A stretch of 46,904 nucleotides of DNA from an uncultured Clostridia bacterium (GTDB lineage Bacteria > Bacillota > Clostridia > UBA1381). The position numbers were made by a program, and so were the translations under genes. Where the stretch lies: positions 1 to 46,904 of the forward strand of contig CAUGRT010000021.1 of the NCBI GenBank assembly GCA_959602045.1. Direction: 5' to 3'. How positions within the stretch are numbered: the first letter of the stretch is position 1; the number at the start of each line of letters is the position of its first letter. Under the pieces are notes generated by a model, which was not told where the DNA came from, did no database searches, and saw nothing but the letters and a program-made list of their open reading frames with translations. Of this stretch, positions 44,235-46,904 are shown piece by piece.

Positions 44235-44681
44235 TCAGTTCTGTTCCTGGGATACGGCTTCCGCAGCTAAAGCTTGCCCGCATTTAGCACAGAATTTTGA
44301 CCCCTCTTTGTTTACAAACCCACATCGACAGCGTATCCCGTTTACAATCGGTGCTGACGTTGCAGCTGTCTGCGTATACTGTACAGGCTGCGTTTTCGGC
44401 ATTTCAAGATCCTGCAATTGCTGCTGTAATGCCACGATCTTTTGATTCATAGCAGCAATCTCAGTGCACATCCCAACGCACTGTTCAATCTCGATTTCAC
44501 CGTTAGCATGTAAATTATATACTAACGTTCCCAGGTTCTGAAGCAACCGATTTTTCTCTCGCTCCGTATCCTTGATCTGTGTGTTTAAGTTTGCCTTTTC
44601 AACGATGAGTTTTGATCCCTCGCTTACAGTATTAACACCCTTATTTAATCCCACAACAACCTTGTCAAAAAAGCCAGCCAT
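44235..44681 (-). CDS. coiled-coil zinc-ribbon protein, cytoplasmic
   Basis: A 148-aa soluble protein. A helical, coiled-coil-like region (about 25-92; NLNTQIKDTEREKNRLLQNLG, MNQKIVALQQQLQDLE) is followed by a Pro/Thr linker and a C-terminal zinc ribbon. That ribbon begins C118-R-C120, a CxC rather than the CxxC of the others, and ends C131/C134. It has no signal peptide or membrane segment. It is the only soluble zinc-ribbon member and could be the cytoplasmic partner connecting the membrane proteins. The ribosome binding site AAGGAGG is strong. Confidence 0.75.
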   Translation of the reverse strand: MAGFFDKVVVGLNKGVNTVSEGSKLIVEKANLNTQIKDTEREKNRLLQNLGTLVYNLHANGEIEIEQCVGMCTEIAAMNQKIVALQQQLQDLEMPKTQPVQYTQTAATSAPIVNGIRCRCGFVNKEGSKFCAKCGQALAAEAVSQEQN

Positions 44682-44703
44682 TATTTTTTCCTCCTTTTGC
44701 CTG

Positions 44704-45090
44704 TTAAGCTTCTGCGTTCATTTTGTTGTAATATAAAGCCAATACGGTCAGAACCGCATAAACAATTACACTTAATATTGAATTTAAATTTGTTGAAAAA
44801 ACAAATAAATCAATGATCTCCAATATTGTCTTTAATCCAAAAGCAATTGTTACTGTCCGCATATCATTTTTTGCAAAACATAAAATTAATCCTATAAGAT
44901 ATGTAATATAGAAAATAATACTTAGATTCCCCAATATACCTGTAAAAACATTCAAAAAACTGATTCTTGTTAAAATCAAGTAAATCGGATATATCAGTAC
45001 AAGCACATTGGCAAATTGTCTTACTGCCACTGCAATTTCCTTTCCCTTAAAATAGCTGTCCATCGTTCTCTGAACATCTGATAATTTCAT
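44704..45090 (-). CDS. small membrane protein with about four membrane segments
   Basis: A 128-aa protein of unknown family with a short N-terminal cytoplasmic helix (MKLSDVQRTMDSYFKGKEIAV) and about four hydrophobic segments spanning residues 25-122. There is no zinc ribbon. It lies 22 bases upstream of the coiled-coil zinc-ribbon gene and is co-transcribed with it. I do not recognise it; a membrane anchor or small channel-like partner is possible, but nothing in the sequence decides this. Confidence 0.65.
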   Translation of the reverse strand: MKLSDVQRTMDSYFKGKEIAVAVRQFANVLVLIYPIYLILTRISFLNVFTGILGNLSIIFYITYLIGLILCFAKNDMRTVTIAFGLKTILEIIDLFVFSTNLNSILSVIVYAVLTVLALYYNKMNAEA

Positions 45091-45120
45091 TTCCTGTTCC
45101 GTCCTCTCGTAATTTTAATA

Positions 45121-45139
45121 AGTGATATTTATAATCACT
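45121..45139. promoter_or_regulatory. inverted repeat upstream of the cluster's second gene, possible operator
   Basis: AGTGAT (45121-45126) and ATCACT (45134-45139) form a 6-bp inverted repeat around ATTTATA, about 30 bases upstream of the ATG at 45090. It overlaps a TATAAA-like -10 on the minus strand. Its position suits a repressor site, perhaps for the HTH-like protein encoded upstream. No good -35 was found. Confidence 0.35.
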
Positions 45140-45310
45140 ATCCATCTGCTGTTTACCTACTTTTTCCACACTCATCTCAACAGTGCAAAAAAGCGTCAAG
45201 TTACCTTGTCGTATCCTCCGCTATCCGCATTTACTCTGTAAACAGGTAAGAATAATACGGATATAACAGTTAGTTTCCTCCCTACCATTTAGATCCCCCT
45301 GATTTTTAGG

Positions 45311-46726
45311 TCAATTAAATTTGTTCATCATTTTTTCAATTAATTCTCTGCTTTCGCGCTCACTATAACAGCATTTCTCCCATAATACCTTATGATAAAA
45401 ATCCGTCAGAATTGCCGCCATCCTTTTATCGGCAAACTCTGCCATCATACTGCCTTCCCACCAGCCCCAAATCGGGTCGTATATGATAATATTTTTATCG
45501 CCGAAAACGATAAACTCCGTATCATATATCTGATAATCTTTTTTTAGAATTTTAAAAGCAATTCCTTCTTTATTAAGGATATAATTTAACGTTGTCTTAC
45601 ACTCATCTATTGTTAATCCTCCGAGGAGTCTGAAATAATCCCCGGTCTTTCCGTTTTTAAAAAAGCTCTTCAGTCCGTCAATCGTAAATATCATTTTCCT
45701 CGGCAGAACCGTGTTTTTTATAAATTCCGCACGGGATTTGAGCAAGTCAACCACAGGTCTTATATAGGGATGATCCTTTCCCAAGCCGATGTAATTGCAA
45801 TCTTCAAACACCCTCTGCTGAATCTCGAACGGAATAAACATATACTGTGGTGTCGAATTGATTTGTATCGCCGGCATTGAATCATAATAAGCCATTCCTT
45901 GCAGCATTTCCAACAATTGTTCCGATTTCATCGGTTCGCTGCGCATTTGATGCGAATGTTCTTTAAGTAATTTTTGTCTGTAAAGCAAATGATTATAAAA
46001 TGGCTCCGCTATCTCTGTATCACTGTAATAGAATTTCTTTCCTGCATAGAACTCTATTAAGCGCATATATCTTTTACCCTTATTTTTCGTCAAAATAATA
46101 ATTTTCTTTTCCAGCGGAAATCTATGTCTGACCTCATATGCGTTATATTCCAAATATGTAGAAAGCTTCATTAATGCCAGCAGCTGTTTCCCCTTTGCTT
46201 CAATACCCTCATCAAATTTAAAAAAATGATTTATTGTCGGAGAAAATTTTCTATTTGCCGTTTCATGAATAATCTTATCCAAAGCAAACACCAGCTCATT
46301 CGAAACAATATCTTCAATTATAACTAAACTCTCTCCGTTCAAGCATATATCGAATAAGTCATCAAAAGACACCGTTTTTTCTTTTAGCTCCGAATTATAT
46401 GCAGTGCATATATTTTTCGATTTTATCACATTGTTGTTTTTTTCAAACAACATCAAAAGATTATCCATTGCCGTTTTTTGAACAGGAGATGCCGAATCGC
46501 TCATTAAAATTCGATTCATACATTCCTTTTCCTCATCGGTAAGTTCGATAACATTCGTTAAATTCTCCGCAAATTTTACAATTGTTTTTTGACTTGTTGC
46601 ATTATTTAAAAGTCTTATTATTGCCGTTTTGCTTTTATTGCCTGTAAGCTCTGCAAACTTTAATATTGTCAGTCCTCTTGACGATATTATTTCTCGCAAA
46701 AAATCTCCAAATGTATTATATTCCAT
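45311..46726 (-). CDS. HTH-like protein of unknown function, first gene of the zinc-ribbon cluster
   Basis: A 471-aa soluble protein. The N-terminal ~60 residues (FGDFLREIISSRGLTILKFAE, then TAIIRLLNN) look like a Cro/CI-type helix-turn-helix. The remaining ~400 residues have no motif I can name. The segment around IYDPIWGWWEGSMM and the many aromatic and charged residues suggest a globular sensor or enzyme-like domain. It has its own promoter and the ribosome binding site AGGGA, and is separated from the next gene by a 220-base gap containing a possible operator. A regulator of the cluster is the natural inference but is not shown. Confidence 0.65.
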   Translation of the reverse strand: MEYNTFGDFLREIISSRGLTILKFAELTGNKSKTAIIRLLNNATSQKTIVKFAENLTNVIELTDEEKECMNRILMSDSASPVQKTAMDNLLMLFEKNNNVIKSKNICTAYNSELKEKTVSFDDLFDICLNGESLVIIEDIVSNELVFALDKIIHETANRKFSPTINHFFKFDEGIEAKGKQLLALMKLSTYLEYNAYEVRHRFPLEKKIIILTKNKGKRYMRLIEFYAGKKFYYSDTEIAEPFYNHLLYRQKLLKEHSHQMRSEPMKSEQLLEMLQGMAYYDSMPAIQINSTPQYMFIPFEIQQRVFEDCNYIGLGKDHPYIRPVVDLLKSRAEFIKNTVLPRKMIFTIDGLKSFFKNGKTGDYFRLLGGLTIDECKTTLNYILNKEGIAFKILKKDYQIYDTEFIVFGDKNIIIYDPIWGWWEGSMMAEFADKRMAAILTDFYHKVLWEKCCYSERESRELIEKMMNKFN

Positions 46727-46758
46727 ACTATAGTTCCCTAATAATGTTTTTTATACAC

Positions 46759-46787
46759 ATTTTATCATATAACTTTAAATTTTTCAA
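46759..46787 (-). promoter_or_regulatory. sigma-A promoter of the HTH-like gene
   Basis: On the minus strand TTGAAA (46782-46787) and TAAAAT (46759-46764) are separated by exactly 17 bases, about 32 bases before the ATG at 46726. This is a good housekeeping-type promoter. Beyond it, to the right edge, no gene is seen. Confidence 0.75.
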
Positions 46788-46904
46788 GTATTGGTCACAG
46801 TACGTTATTTTGTGTCTTTTTTTTGTAACACGGGATATTTTAAATACTACGTAAGCGTCAAATGATACACACTGTAAATGTTCGAACCAAAAAAGGATGC
46901 CATT

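Noticed and set aside
35000..46700. CRISPR-like or phage structural content in the AT-rich region
   Set aside because: No regularly spaced repeats and no capsid, portal or terminase-like proteins; all large frames are zinc-ribbon or envelope proteins.
46833..46861. TTGACG at the right edge as a promoter for the HTH-like gene
   Set aside because: No -10 at 15-18 bases; the TTGAAA/TAAAAT pair at 46759-46787 is better in sequence and position.

Overview
The window reads as the chromosome of a spore-forming Gram-positive anaerobe of the Clostridia. The evidence is an alpha/beta-type small acid-soluble spore protein, five S-layer-homology (SLH) proteins, lipoprotein-dependent LplB/YtcP-type sugar import, a YesM/YesN-type two-component pair, purine-rich ribosome binding sites and sigma-A-like promoters. 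The wealth of SLH-anchored beta-helix enzymes recalls pectin-degrading clostridia such as Monoglobus, but that is only a guess at lineage.

Layout. (1) 1-6.0 kb: a plus-strand SLH-anchored phosphodiester glycosidase and a spore protein, convergent with a DUF6873-like gene and ligA. (2) 6.0-30.5 kb: a long minus-strand polysaccharide locus. In transcription order it holds two ABC permeases, a secreted Asp-box protein, a beta-helix (GH141-like) frame with no start of its own, an SLH-GH141-like protein, an SLH-Asp-box protein, an SLH protein of unknown function, the substrate-binding lipoprotein, a third GH141-like enzyme with SLH domains, a GH28-like protein without a signal peptide, and two SGNH-type hydrolases without signal peptides. 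The logic is that surface enzymes cut a complex plant polysaccharide, the ABC importer takes up fragments, and cytoplasmic enzymes finish and deacylate them. (3) 30.7-33.6 kb: a divergent AraC-type response regulator and sensor kinase, presumably controlling the locus. (4) 33.7-34.9 kb: a tyrosine integrase. (5) 35.0-46.7 kb: a visibly AT-richer minus-strand cluster of ten genes. It starts with an HTH-like protein. Seven products carry zinc ribbons (14 in all), and in most of these they are joined through a membrane segment to different extracytoplasmic modules: SH3-like, glycan-binding, propeller-like, and a subtilisin protease plus von Willebrand A domain. An M15 peptidase is embedded in the cluster.

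The observations I rate highest are: the zinc-ribbon membrane operon, a candidate undescribed envelope-sensing system; its central protein, with a zinc ribbon at each end and a protease plus VWA domain between two membrane segments; a four-copy intergenic repeat with a conserved core and variable but covarying arms, which looks like a structured RNA; and a -1 frame junction with a CCCTTTC heptamer that may fuse an Asp-box protein to a GH141-like domain. All family names come from motif recognition by eye, and no database search was run.
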